Of a stretch of 27,737 nucleotides of DNA, positions 1-8,192 are shown in pieces. A program made the position numbers and the translations under genes. How positions within the stretch are numbered: the first letter of the stretch is position 1; the number at the start of each line of letters is the position of its first letter. The DNA is from CAYSPG01 sp964432885 (GTDB taxonomy: Bacteria; Bacteroidota; Bacteroidia; AKYH767-A; OLB10). The stretch is taken from NCBI GenBank assembly GCA_964432885.1, contig CAYSPG010000034.1, positions 1-27,737 on the forward strand. Reading direction: 5' to 3'. Under the pieces are notes generated by a model. That model was not told the DNA's origin. It did not search any database and worked only from the letters and a program-made list of their open reading frames with translations.

Positions 1-269
1 TGGTTGGCATTAATCAACTGGCGCAAAATACTTTTAATGTTTATCCAAATCCTTCGGGGGGTAACTTCAACATTAAGTTTAAAAACCCACTAAGCACAGA
101 TGCTTTAATTAAAATTACCGATGTGGCAGGCAAAACCGTTTTGATGCAGTCGGTAGATTTGGTTACCTCTGAAATTAATTTACAACTGCAGATTGCAAAC
201 GGAAATTATTTACTCGAAGTTATTGATAACGAAACAGTGCTTCGGCACAGAATTGAAATTATGCGATAA
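1..269 (+). CDS. T9SS-secreted protein, C-terminal sorting domain only (partial)
   Basis: An open frame entering from the left edge (first full codon at position 3) gives 88 residues before TAA at 267-269. It contains FNVYPNPSGGNF, then a beta-rich stretch with ITDVAGKTV and a final NGNYLLEVIDNETVLRHRIEIMR-like strand. This is the pattern of the type A Por secretion (T9SS) sorting domain, which directs outer-membrane translocation and cell-surface attachment or release in Bacteroidota. The catalytic or adhesive part lies outside the window, so the function of the parent protein cannot be told. A hairpin terminator follows 22 nt after the stop. Confidence 0.85.
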   Translation, partial: VGINQLAQNTFNVYPNPSGGNFNIKFKNPLSTDALIKITDVAGKTVLMQSVDLVTSEINLQLQIANGNYLLEVIDNETVLRHRIEIMR

Positions 270-290
270 CAGATTAACGAAATATTTGAA

Positions 291-322
291 GTGCCACACA
301 TAAAACTGTGGCACTTTTTTTT
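291..322 (+). terminator. Rho-independent terminator after the partial T9SS gene
   Basis: GTGCCACA (291-298) pairs perfectly with TGTGGCAC (307-314) around an 8-nt loop and is followed directly by eight T (315-322). It lies between the stop at 269 and the prmA start at 349, so prmA probably has its own promoter. Confidence 0.85.
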
Positions 323-348
323 ACCCATATTATTTCAAAAATTGACAC

Positions 349-1182
349 ATGAACTATATTGGAATTTATTGCAAGGTAACACCTCCTGAACCCTTTGCAG
401 AAATAATTATTTCGCAATTGGGCGAAATTGGTTTTGATATGTTTGAAGAAAATGAAGAAGGATTTGAAGGCTATATCATTAAAGAAATTTTTTCTGAAGA
501 AAAACTAAAAACAATTAATTTACTGCAACCAAACAATCTTTGCAAAGCAACTTATACTACCAAGGAAATAAAATCAGAAAACTGGAACCAGGAATGGGAA
601 AAAAACTTTGAGCCCGTTCATGTAAAAAATGTTTTTATCAGAGCACCCTTTCATCCTGTAAACAAGGAATATGAAATAGAAATTATAATACAACCAAAAA
701 TGTCGTTTGGCACAGGCCACCATGCTACCACTGCTATGATGGTTGAACACATTTTTAACATTAATCCGGCAGGTAAAACAGTAATTGACATGGGCTGTGG
801 GTCGGGAATACTTGGAATACTGGCAGCAAAAATGGGAGCAAAAATGGTTGTGGGTATAGATTACGATGAGGTATGTATTGAAAACGCTACTGAAAATATT
901 AATTTGAATGTGGTTAAAAACATGAAAGTGGAATTGGGTACTGCTATGGCATTGAACGAAAAGAAAACCGACATCCTGCTTGCCAACATTAACCGTAATA
1001 TTTTAATGCAGGATGTTAAAGCGTATGCTGCAACATTAAATGAGAAAGGAATTTTGGTAGTAAGTGGATTTTACGAAGAGGATGAAGATGTTATAACAAC
1101 TCATTTCATCCAAAACGGATTAATAAAAACCAACAAAACCGTGCTTGACAAATGGTGTAGCCTGGTGTTTGAAAAAGTGTAA
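349..1182 (+). CDS. prmA: Ribosomal protein L11 methyltransferase PrmA
   Basis: This is an S-adenosylmethionine-dependent enzyme that trimethylates lysines and the N-terminus of ribosomal protein L11 in the cytoplasm. The 277-residue product is close to the family's usual length (E. coli 293). The N-terminal third is the L11-recognition domain. FGTGHHATT (about 120-128) is the PrmA signature loop, VIDMGCGSGILG (145-156) is the SAM-binding motif I, and LLANINRNIL (210-219) is the NxP[FY]-like motif IV, here with NINRN in place of the NP core, as is usual in PrmA. The ATG at 349 follows a terminator and gives the expected N-terminus. No Shine-Dalgarno is visible, as usual in Bacteroidota. Confidence 0.95.
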   Translation: MNYIGIYCKVTPPEPFAEIIISQLGEIGFDMFEENEEGFEGYIIKEIFSEEKLKTINLLQPNNLCKATYTTKEIKSENWNQEWEKNFEPVHVKNVFIRAPFHPVNKEYEIEIIIQPKMSFGTGHHATTAMMVEHIFNINPAGKTVIDMGCGSGILGILAAKMGAKMVVGIDYDEVCIENATENINLNVVKNMKVELGTAMALNEKKTDILLANINRNILMQDVKAYAATLNEKGILVVSGFYEEDEDVITTHFIQNGLIKTNKTVLDKWCSLVFEKV

Positions 1183-1286
1183 AAAACCGGCTATAAAGTT
1201 TGGTTTTGGGTGGTGAAATTATTTTACATATTGCCATTCAATACAAATGTGTTTTTTATTTTTACATGCAATTAAAAAAAGAAAAC

Positions 1287-2513
1287 ATGAAAAAACTATA
1301 TACTCTTTTAGCACTTGTGGCTTACGTACACATAGTTAATGCGCAGCCCTGCATTACAAACAGCAACTCACTTTTTTTTAATGGAACAAGTTCATACGTT
1401 TCGCTGGCAAGCCAAACCGGTTTAAATATTACTGATTCCATAACAGTGGAAGCATGGATTTACTCTACACAGTGGGGAGCTACTTCGGCTCTTAACACTA
1501 TTGTGTGTAAGCACGGGTGGAGCCAGGGTGAAGCAGGTTTTGTACTTCGTGCAGGGGCAGCGGGGCAATTGTCGTTTAACTTTGGCGGACTTGACCAAAA
1601 CGGTTTACCAACAAGCTGGATAGATAATATCTCTGTAGCCGGTACGCTTACGCTTAACACATGGCACCATGTAGCCGGAACTTTTGATGGAACCAATTCA
1701 AAAATTTACATCAACGGCACCCTTGCCGGAACTACTCCATTTGTTGGCAGCATAGTACCATCACCATCGTACCCACTAACCATTGGCAGGTTGTGCGACC
1801 CCGGGCAGGCTGCAAGCCGCTATTTTTCGGGCTATATGGATGAAATTAGAATTTGGAACCGCGCACTTTCGCAAGCCGAAATACAGGCTCAGATGAACGA
1901 CCACATTGACCCAATTGCTGTTAACGGACTGGTTTCATATTGGCGCATGAACAACGGCAGCGGAACTGCTGTTACTGATTTAACAGGTGCTAATGCAGGT
2001 ATTGTTAACAGTGCAACCTGGGCTGCAACCGTTCCTTTTAACAATGCCCCTCCTCCTACTCCTGTTGCTGCGTTTAACGGAATCATGCTTGCATCAAATG
2101 CCCCATCAAACAATCAGTGGTACCTAAATGGTGTGCTTATTACCGGTGCAACTAATAACACTTATATACCTGTGCAAAATGGAGTTTATACCGTTGTGGT
2201 TACTGCTGCCAACGGATGCTCCGCAACAAGCAATGCAGTAACAATTACAACAGTTTCGATAGAAGAAGTAAACAAAATGTACATTAACTTATATCCAAAC
2301 CCAGTTAATGATATATTGACAATAGATGTTTCAGGAATAAAAGAGAAAATGATTAATTATATAATTACAGGCCTTACAGGAAAACAAATTTTGTCAGGCA
2401 CTGTAAATTCTAAAAAATTTAGTGTTGATACAAGAAATCTATCTGACGGAATTTATTTTATAAATCTGAATTCACGCAGCAGCCATATCGTTAGTCGGTT
2501 TGCAAAACAATAA
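1287..2513 (+). CDS. Secreted LamG-domain protein with T9SS sorting domain
   Basis: The start chosen is ATG 1287, because it gives a typical signal peptide (MKKLYTLLALVAYVHIVNAQ, cleavage after about residue 19-20); an earlier in-frame start at 1200 would put 29 residues before it. Residues about 25-230 form a concanavalin-like LamG (Laminin_G_3) jelly roll, recognisable from LFFNGTSSYVSL, ITVEAWIY, WHHVAGTFDG, KIYINGTLAG and MDEIRIWNRALS. About 255-315 is an Ig-like segment (NQWYLNGVLI...NGVYTVVVTAANGCSA). The last 80 residues, from INLYPNPVND to IVSRFAKQ, are a type A T9SS sorting domain. It is probably a surface carbohydrate- or matrix-binding protein. It converges on the citrate synthase gene with a 26-bp gap and no visible terminator. 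Confidence 0.9.
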   Translation: MKKLYTLLALVAYVHIVNAQPCITNSNSLFFNGTSSYVSLASQTGLNITDSITVEAWIYSTQWGATSALNTIVCKHGWSQGEAGFVLRAGAAGQLSFNFGGLDQNGLPTSWIDNISVAGTLTLNTWHHVAGTFDGTNSKIYINGTLAGTTPFVGSIVPSPSYPLTIGRLCDPGQAASRYFSGYMDEIRIWNRALSQAEIQAQMNDHIDPIAVNGLVSYWRMNNGSGTAVTDLTGANAGIVNSATWAATVPFNNAPPPTPVAAFNGIMLASNAPSNNQWYLNGVLITGATNNTYIPVQNGVYTVVVTAANGCSATSNAVTITTVSIEEVNKMYINLYPNPVNDILTIDVSGIKEKMINYIITGLTGKQILSGTVNSKKFSVDTRNLSDGIYFINLNSRSSHIVSRFAKQ

Positions 2514-2539
2514 TACAGCAATCAGTAATTAATCTTTGG

Positions 2540-3859
2540 CTAAGCCTTTACAGTATCGGCTTCTTTTATTTTTTTCTGCACCCATTCAGTGGTAACAGAA
2601 CCGGGTCTTTCAATGGGTACTCCAAGAGCCCTGTCCCATAATAGCGATGTGAGAACACCTAATGCGCGTGATACGCCAAACAGTACGGTGTAAAAATCGT
2701 ATTCAACCAATCCATAATGCATTAGCAAAATGCCTGAGTGTGCATCCACATTGGGCCAAGGATTTTTTATTTTGCCGGTTGATTTTAATATTTCGGGAGT
2801 AATTTCGTAAAGCAATTGAACTATTTTAAACAGTTCGTCATCGGCCATGTATTTTTTTGCAAAATCCTGCTGGGCTGTGTAGCGGGGGTCGGTTTTCCTA
2901 AGTACGGCATGTCCATATCCGGGCACCACTTTACCATCGGCTAATGTTTGCTTAATAAAATCGGCCAGTTGGTCGCTTGTTGGAACTCCGTTATACTTAT
3001 CTCTAAGTTCAATAATCCATCGCGCCACTTCCTGTGCAGCCAAGCCGTGAAGCGGGCCTGCAAGCCCATTCATGCCAGCAGCAAGCGAAAGATATGGGTC
3101 GGCTAATGCTGAGCCAACCAAATGTGTGGCATGTGCCGATACATTACCGCCTTCGTGGTCGGCATGTATGGTAAGATAAAGGCGCATGAGTTTACGAAAG
3201 TCGAGTTGCTCAAAGCCAAGCATGTGGGCAAAGTTTCCGGCCCAGTCTAACTTTGGGTCGGGCTCAATGTGCTTACCATCCTTGTATGTGCTTCGGTAAA
3301 TATATGCTGCTATGCGCGGAAGCCGTGCAATAAGGTTCATCACATCTTCGTACATAGGCTCCCAGTAATCTTTTTTATTTATTCCTTCGCGGTATTTGCG
3401 GGCAAATACCGATTCGGTTTGCAATGCCATTATAGCCATGCTAAACTGTGTCATAGGATGCGTTTTCTCAGGCAACATATCAAGCATGTCAAAAACGTGT
3501 TTAGGCACGGTGGCACGTTTCATCCATTCATTGTTTACATCTATCACTTCTTTAAGTTCAGGTATTTCGCCCGTTAGCAATAAATAAAAAATTCCTTCTG
3601 GCAATGGCTCGGGGCCTTCTTTTGAAACCGGAAGTTTTTCTCTTAACTCTGGTATTGAATAGCCGCGAAAGCGAATGCCCTCTTCAGAATCAAGTTTAGA
3701 TGTTTCGGTAACCATGCCCACCATACCCTTCATGCCCTGGTAAACCTGCTCTACAGTGTACTGCCCAATTATAAAATTACCGTGTGTTTTAACAAGGTCT
3801 TTTATTTCGGCTGCTTTAGCTACCGATTTTTCTCTGAATTTTTCTTTTATTTTATCCAT
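2540..3859 (-). CDS. Citrate synthase, mitochondrial (type I) kind
   Basis: This enzyme condenses oxaloacetate and acetyl-CoA to citrate, the entry step of the TCA cycle. The 439-residue protein carries the catalytic triad of pig mitochondrial citrate synthase: His271 in NGLAGPLHGLA, His317 in VPGYGHAVLRKTDPRY and Asp372 in NPWPNVDAHSG. Long stretches (LTIHADHEGGNVSAH, THLVGSALADPYLSLAAG, FYTVLFGVSRALGVL) match the eukaryotic dimeric enzyme almost word for word and differ from the hexameric GltA of most Gram-negative bacteria. The ATG at 3859 is the first start and gives a plausible N-terminus with no targeting peptide. It is the last gene of a probable three-gene unit with enolase and a small membrane protein (56-nt gap), which would join lower glycolysis to TCA entry. 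Family call is secure; the type I assignment rests on remembered motifs. Confidence 0.95.
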   Translation of the reverse strand: MDKIKEKFREKSVAKAAEIKDLVKTHGNFIIGQYTVEQVYQGMKGMVGMVTETSKLDSEEGIRFRGYSIPELREKLPVSKEGPEPLPEGIFYLLLTGEIPELKEVIDVNNEWMKRATVPKHVFDMLDMLPEKTHPMTQFSMAIMALQTESVFARKYREGINKKDYWEPMYEDVMNLIARLPRIAAYIYRSTYKDGKHIEPDPKLDWAGNFAHMLGFEQLDFRKLMRLYLTIHADHEGGNVSAHATHLVGSALADPYLSLAAGMNGLAGPLHGLAAQEVARWIIELRDKYNGVPTSDQLADFIKQTLADGKVVPGYGHAVLRKTDPRYTAQQDFAKKYMADDELFKIVQLLYEITPEILKSTGKIKNPWPNVDAHSGILLMHYGLVEYDFYTVLFGVSRALGVLTSLLWDRALGVPIERPGSVTTEWVQKKIKEADTVKA

Positions 3860-3915
3860 GGTTTAAGCTATTGATGATATATTATAAACGGAGATTAAAA
3901 AGTTTTGTTTTAGAA

Positions 3916-4176
3916 CTATCCTTGTTGAATTTTTAATGGGTATGGTGTCAGGTCAAATGATTTGTCTTTATCACGAATATCGGCTTCTTTAACCATTGTA
4001 ATAAGGGTAAAAAGAAAAATAAAAACGATAATAACCCATAATATTACTCTAAACATTTTTCGCGCTCTGCTTTTGGGGCTCGATTTTTTTTTGACTTTAA
4101 TTCTCTTTTTTACCCGAATTCTTTTTCTGCCTGATGTACCCTCGGTTACAAATTCGTTATCTTCAAGTTCTTCCAT
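3916..4176 (-). CDS. Small basic single-pass membrane protein, unknown function
   Basis: The product has 86 residues if started at ATG 4176; a TTG two codons upstream is less likely. The acidic N-terminus (MEELEDNEFVTEG) is followed by a very basic stretch of alternating K/R and hydrophobic residues (about 18-40: RKRIRVKKRIKVKKK...), one transmembrane helix (about 43-63, FRVILWVIIVFIFLFTLITM) and a short polar tail. By the positive-inside rule the basic segment should be cytoplasmic. It lies between enolase (34-nt gap) and citrate synthase (56-nt gap) on the same strand. It has no coiled coil, so it is not an FtsB/DivIC-type protein, although such genes often neighbour eno in bacteria. I do not recognise the family. 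Confidence 0.7.
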   Translation of the reverse strand: MEELEDNEFVTEGTSGRKRIRVKKRIKVKKKSSPKSRARKMFRVILWVIIVFIFLFTLITMVKEADIRDKDKSFDLTPYPLKIQQG

Positions 4177-4210
4177 AAACAAACAATTTTTCCACTAATC
4201 TATACAGATG

Positions 4211-5500
4211 TTATCGAATGTTTCTAAAATTGTTGCCGGGAAAGCGCGAATCGCTTCCGAGCAGTTCTTCAATACGGATAAGCTGGTTGTATTTGGCCAT
4301 ACGGTCGCTGCGAGATGCCGAACCTGTTTTTATCTGTCCGCAGTTTAAAGCTACAGCTAAATCGGCTATGGTGTTGTCTTCGGTTTCGCCACTGCGATGG
4401 CTCATTACCGTGGTGTAGCTGTTGCTTTTGGCAAGGTCAACAGCATTTATAGTTTCGGTAAGGGTGCCTATCTGGTTTACTTTAACCAATATGGAATTTG
4501 CAATTTTCTGATCAATACCCTGAGCAAGCCGCTTGGTATTGGTTACAAATAAATCATCCCCCACAAGTTGCACTTTATCACCAATGGTGGTGGTAAGTTC
4601 TTTCCATCCCTGCCAGTCGTCTTCGGCAAGGCCATCTTCAATGCTTGCAATGGGATATTTTGATGTCCACTCTTTCCAAAAGGCCACCATTTGTGATGAG
4701 GTAAGTTTATCTCCGGTTGATTTTTTAAACACATACATTTTTGAATCCGAATCATAAAACTCGGTTGATGCCGCATCCATTGCTATAAACATATCTACAC
4801 CCGGCTTATAGCCTGCTTTTTCAATGGCTTGTATAACGGTTTTTATTCCTTCTTCGTTTGATTTAAGGTTGGGAGCAAAACCGCCTTCATCGCCCACATT
4901 GGTACTGTGCCCCTGTGATTTTAAAACATTTTTTAGATGATGAAAAACTTCAACCCCCATGCGCAACGATTCGGCAAAACCGGATGCACCGGTAGGCATT
5001 ACCATAAACTCCTGAAAATCGATGCTGTTATCAGCATGCGCACCCCCATTTAAAATGTTCATCATCGGAACCGGCAACATACAGGCATTAACACCTCCAA
5101 CGTACCTGTACAGCGGCAAACCTATTTCGGCTGCAGCGGCTTTGGCACAAGCCAAAGAAACACCGAGCATCGCATTGGCTCCAAGTTTTGATTTGTTTGG
5201 AGTTCCGTCAAGTTCAAGCAAGCGGGCGTCAATAGCACGCTGGTCAAGTATCACCATCCCCTTTAATTCATCATTAATAAGCGACTCTACATTACCTATA
5301 GCCTTTAAAACTCCCTTGCCAAGGTATTTTGATTTGTCGTTATCGCGGAGTTCAACAGCTTCGTGTGCGCCTGTGCTGGCACCTGATGGTACGGCAGCCC
5401 TGCCCATAGCCCCTGATGATGTAATTACATCTACTTCTATGGTTGGATTTCCGCGCGAATCCAGTATTTGTCGTGCTGTAATTTCTTCAATAAAGCTCAT
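4211..5500 (-). CDS. eno: Enolase (phosphopyruvate hydratase)
   Basis: This enzyme converts 2-phosphoglycerate to phosphoenolpyruvate in glycolysis and the reverse in gluconeogenesis. Starting at ATG 5500 gives 429 residues and the canonical N-terminus MSFIEEITARQILDSRGNPT; an upstream in-frame start at 5602 would add 34 residues of non-homologous sequence. Catalytic Glu205 (NVGDEGGFAP) and Lys340 (ILVKVNQIG), Mg2+ ligands Asp242, Glu288 (SIEDGLAEDDW) and Asp315 (VGDDLFVTN), and the signature MSHRSGETED (366-375) are all present. It is the first gene of a probable eno / membrane protein / citrate synthase operon. A TACATTTG box lies 28 nt upstream of the ATG. Confidence 0.98.
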   Translation of the reverse strand: MSFIEEITARQILDSRGNPTIEVDVITSSGAMGRAAVPSGASTGAHEAVELRDNDKSKYLGKGVLKAIGNVESLINDELKGMVILDQRAIDARLLELDGTPNKSKLGANAMLGVSLACAKAAAAEIGLPLYRYVGGVNACMLPVPMMNILNGGAHADNSIDFQEFMVMPTGASGFAESLRMGVEVFHHLKNVLKSQGHSTNVGDEGGFAPNLKSNEEGIKTVIQAIEKAGYKPGVDMFIAMDAASTEFYDSDSKMYVFKKSTGDKLTSSQMVAFWKEWTSKYPIASIEDGLAEDDWQGWKELTTTIGDKVQLVGDDLFVTNTKRLAQGIDQKIANSILVKVNQIGTLTETINAVDLAKSNSYTTVMSHRSGETEDNTIADLAVALNCGQIKTGSASRSDRMAKYNQLIRIEELLGSDSRFPGNNFRNIR

Positions 5501-5528
5501 CTTTTCTGCATTTTTTATAAAACGGATG

Positions 5529-5536
5529 CAAATGTA
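5529..5536 (-). promoter_or_regulatory. Probable -7 box of the eno operon promoter
   Basis: On the minus strand 5536-5529 reads TACATTTG, a match to the Bacteroidota -7 consensus TAnnTTTG, giving a leader of roughly 20-25 nt before the eno ATG. No convincing -33 TTTG is seen, so this is a motif-level call. Confidence 0.45.
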
Positions 5537-5540
5537 AAAT

Positions 5541-5568
5541 TTTGAGCCATTGTATTTTTCTAATTTTG
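5541..5568 (+). promoter_or_regulatory. Possible promoter of the acyltransferase gene
   Basis: TTTG (5541-5544) and TAATTTTG (5561-5568) resemble the Bacteroidota -33 and -7 elements, with a spacer of 16 nt, slightly short for the consensus. The GTG start lies 28 nt downstream. The -7 boxes of eno and this gene point away from each other, 24 bp apart. Confidence 0.4.
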
Positions 5569-5596
5569 CTAAATAATTTTCTAACAAACCTGCTTT

Positions 5597-6370
5597 GTGC
5601 ATTTTATAAAAACCATAGCCCGTTTTGCATTTTTACTGTATGCAGTAGTGGTGTTTACGCTTTCGCTGATGGTGGTGTTTGTAGGTTATTTTTTTATTTT
5701 TTCGGTTGGTAATAAAAAGGCGGCCCCGGTAATTGCCCACAACCTTTCGCGCAGGTGGGCACGGTTTTTATTCAGCGCTTTTTTTATCAAGCTAAAGTTA
5801 CAAGGGCAAGAAAAAATTAACCCAAACAGCGTATATGTTTTTGTTGCCAACCACCGCAGCACACTTGATATACCGCTTTATGCACTGGCATGCAAAAACA
5901 CATTCAGGTTTTTATCAAAGGCCGAACTGACCAAAATTCCACTGCTTGGATATGTAATTCGCAACCTGTACATAACCGTAAACCGAAGCGATAAAACCGA
6001 CAGACACCGAAGCATAGATGCCATGAAAAAATGCATTGACCAAAACATATCTGTGTTTTTGTGTCCCGAAGGAACCCGAAACAAAAGCAACCATCTGCTT
6101 GGCGAATTTAAAGATGGTGCCTTTAGACTTGCCATTGCTACACAAAAACCCATTGCCGTGCTTACGGTATATAACACCGATGCTCTGCACTCGCCCATTA
6201 AATTTTTTCAACTAAGCCCTGGAACAACTTATGCCATTTGGGATGATGTAATTGAAACAACTGGATTAACCGAAAAAGATGTACCTTATTTAAAAAACCG
6301 CGTAGCAGAAGTGATGCAAAAAAATTTGAAGTTTTTTTTGCAGACCAATAACCCAATTAATTTGCAATAA
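5597..6370 (+). CDS. 1-acyl-sn-glycerol-3-phosphate acyltransferase (PlsC-like)
   Basis: This protein probably transfers an acyl chain to lysophosphatidic acid in phospholipid synthesis, at the cytoplasmic face of the inner membrane. It has 257 residues. An N-terminal membrane segment (about 9-36) is followed by the PlsC domain with NHRSTLD (His86-X4-Asp91, catalytic), VNR (128-130), the PEGTR motif (157-161) and FKDGAFRLA (171-179). The start is GTG 5597, the first start codon after an in-frame stop; the next Met (residue 25) would cut the membrane segment. Forty-five nucleotides separate it from the following glycosyltransferase. A related acyltransferase of lyso-ornithine or other lipids cannot be excluded. 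Confidence 0.88.
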   Translation: MHFIKTIARFAFLLYAVVVFTLSLMVVFVGYFFIFSVGNKKAAPVIAHNLSRRWARFLFSAFFIKLKLQGQEKINPNSVYVFVANHRSTLDIPLYALACKNTFRFLSKAELTKIPLLGYVIRNLYITVNRSDKTDRHRSIDAMKKCIDQNISVFLCPEGTRNKSNHLLGEFKDGAFRLAIATQKPIAVLTVYNTDALHSPIKFFQLSPGTTYAIWDDVIETTGLTEKDVPYLKNRVAEVMQKNLKFFLQTNNPINLQ

Positions 6371-6415
6371 CCAAAATGCCAAACAAAAAAAACAAACCGT
6401 TGAAAAGTCGATAAC

Positions 6416-7936
6416 ATGACATTTAAAGATTTTAAAACTTCAATATCTGATTATAAAAATAATAATCCTCTGGCTTTTGCGCTGTTGCTGGGTGGATTTT
6501 TCAGACTAATGGCAGTAATTTTTTCAAAAGGATTTGGAATGCATGACGACCATTTTTTGGTAATAGAAGCCGCACAATCATGGGTTGATGGCAAAGATTA
6601 TAACAATTGGCTTCCCTCTTCAGGAGCCACCAGCCCATCGGGGCATAGTTTTTTTTATGTGGGATTGCATTATTTGTTTTTCAGGGTGCTTGAGTTCTTG
6701 GGAATTTTTGATGCACAGCTTAAAATGTTTATTGTACGATTGGTACACGCAACCTATTCAATGCTGGTAATTGTTTTGGGATTTAAAATTACCAATCACT
6801 ATGCAGGTAAAAAACAAGCCGGCACTGTGGCACTGTTACTTGCATGTTTGTTTTTTATGCCGGTGTTAAGCGTGCGCAATTTGGTTGAAGTGGTTTGTGT
6901 TCCATTGCTAATGTATTGCACATGGCTGCTGGTAAAAGCCGAAAAAAATTCGTTGGCAAAGTATTATTTACTGGCCGGATTATTTGCCGGGCTTGCTTTT
7001 TCGGTACGCTACCAAAGTTCCTTTTTTATAGTTGGCTTTGGCCTTTATTTTTTGTTTAAGAAAAACGTAAAAGGATTATTATTTTTTTCAATGGCTTGCA
7101 TAGCGTGTATGGCGGCAGTGCAAAGCCCAATTGATATTTATCACTGGGGCTATCCGTTTGCCGAGTTTATGGAATACGTAAACTATAACATACAAAATGC
7201 AACCAGCTATTTTAACAAACCCTGGTATATGTATTTTATTTTGCTTGGTGGTATTTTAATACCTCCTGTTAGTATTTTTTTGTTGTGGGGATATTTCAGA
7301 AATTGGAAAAAACATTTGTTGCTTTTTTTGCCTGCATTTGTTTTTCTTGCTTACCACTCTTATTTTCCAAATAAACAGGAGCGGTTTATTTTTCCCGTTA
7401 TTCCATTTATAATTATGCTTGGCATTATTGGCTGGAATGAATTGCAGGTCAATTCAAAATTCTGGCAGCGCAATGCGCGTTTTATTAATGGGTCGTGGGT
7501 TTTTTTGTGGTTAATAAATTTTGTTCCGCTGTGTTTCCTGTCAGTATCCTATATTAAAAAAGACAGAATTGAAGCCATGCGGTTTTTGAGCAGGCAAGCA
7601 AACGTAAAAGCTATTGTGATGGAAGATACTAACCACCGGAATTTTATTATGCCTACATTGTTTTATATGGAAACCTGGCCAACGGTATATGGACTGAGTG
7701 AAAAAAATTACTCCGACACAACCAACCTCTACTCTATTTTTAAAAACAAGATGCCACAGTACGCAGTATTTGTAGAAGATGACAACTTAGATGCGCGGGT
7801 AAGAACTTTTGAACGCAATTTTGCTAAACTGCAATTAGACACAGTAATAAAAGGAGGCATGCTGGATGCCACCATGCATTTTTTAAATCCTGTGAACAAA
7901 TACCAGAGTTATAATATTTATAAGGTTATTTACTAA
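6416..7936 (+). CDS. Membrane GT-C glycosyltransferase, Alg9/PIG-B (GT22)-like
   Basis: This is a 506-residue polytopic protein with about ten hydrophobic helices. HDDHFLVIEAAQSW (43-56) sits in the first external loop, where GT-C enzymes keep their catalytic acidic pair. LAFSVRYQSS (193-202) and HSYFPNKQERFIFPVIP (314-330) resemble the conserved 'RYQ' and 'HKExRFxxPxxP' segments of eukaryotic Alg9/PIG-B mannosyltransferases (Pfam Glyco_transf_22). By that family it would use a polyprenyl-phosphate sugar on the outer face of the inner membrane, perhaps to glycosylate a lipid or protein. The acceptor is unknown. It follows the acyltransferase by 45 nt and may be co-transcribed. A GT39/GT83-type enzyme is the main alternative. 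Confidence 0.65.
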   Translation: MTFKDFKTSISDYKNNNPLAFALLLGGFFRLMAVIFSKGFGMHDDHFLVIEAAQSWVDGKDYNNWLPSSGATSPSGHSFFYVGLHYLFFRVLEFLGIFDAQLKMFIVRLVHATYSMLVIVLGFKITNHYAGKKQAGTVALLLACLFFMPVLSVRNLVEVVCVPLLMYCTWLLVKAEKNSLAKYYLLAGLFAGLAFSVRYQSSFFIVGFGLYFLFKKNVKGLLFFSMACIACMAAVQSPIDIYHWGYPFAEFMEYVNYNIQNATSYFNKPWYMYFILLGGILIPPVSIFLLWGYFRNWKKHLLLFLPAFVFLAYHSYFPNKQERFIFPVIPFIIMLGIIGWNELQVNSKFWQRNARFINGSWVFLWLINFVPLCFLSVSYIKKDRIEAMRFLSRQANVKAIVMEDTNHRNFIMPTLFYMETWPTVYGLSEKNYSDTTNLYSIFKNKMPQYAVFVEDDNLDARVRTFERNFAKLQLDTVIKGGMLDATMHFLNPVNKYQSYNIYKVIY

Positions 7937-8135
7937 GCAAGCGTTTAAATGCTGTTTAGGTTAAAGGCTATGTAAATTAAAATTTGAGCGCATACTTTTC
8001 TTTCAATTACGATATCAAATGTTATAAACCCGCTCTTGAATTTCTAAAAAATTCTGCTTTATTTTACATTTCTAAAACAAACTTCTTATTATAACTCTCC
8101 TGCATTGTTTTAATGCGGGAACAAAATCAACTAAA

Positions 8136-8192
8136 ATGAAAAACACAACACAACACAACAGCACGTTAAACAAATTATTTTGTTTGTTATGA
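8136..8192 (+). other. Short 18-codon leader ORF, probably the detached signal-peptide start of the next gene
   Basis: ATG 8136 opens MKNTTQHNSTLNKLFCLL and stops at TGA 8190-8192, overlapping by ATGA the first ATG of the downstream frame (8189). The charged n-region here and the hydrophobic stretch of the downstream frame would make one good signal peptide if a single T were added to the TTTT run at 8178-8181. It is therefore either a frameshift (mutation or sequencing error) or a short translationally coupled leader. Confidence 0.5.

Noticed and set aside
3916..4176. FtsB/DivIC-type septum protein next to enolase
   Set aside because: The helix is C-terminal with only about 24 residues beyond it, there is no coiled coil, and the N-terminus is a basic cytoplasmic-type segment.
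5501..5602. N-terminal extension of enolase to position 5602
   Set aside because: The added 34 residues do not resemble enolase, would cover the promoter boxes and overlap the divergent gene start. ATG 5500 gives the exact canonical N-terminus.
7937..7965. Inverted repeat AGCGTTTAAATGCT after the glycosyltransferase gene
   Set aside because: It has no room for a loop and no T-tract, so it is not a credible terminator.
8099..8119. Hairpin CCTGCATT / AATGCGGG as a terminator or riboswitch before the T9SS gene
   Set aside because: Eight pairs including one G.T, no T-tract, and no larger fold visible; the 199-bp stretch 7937-8135 holds nothing else that I can support.
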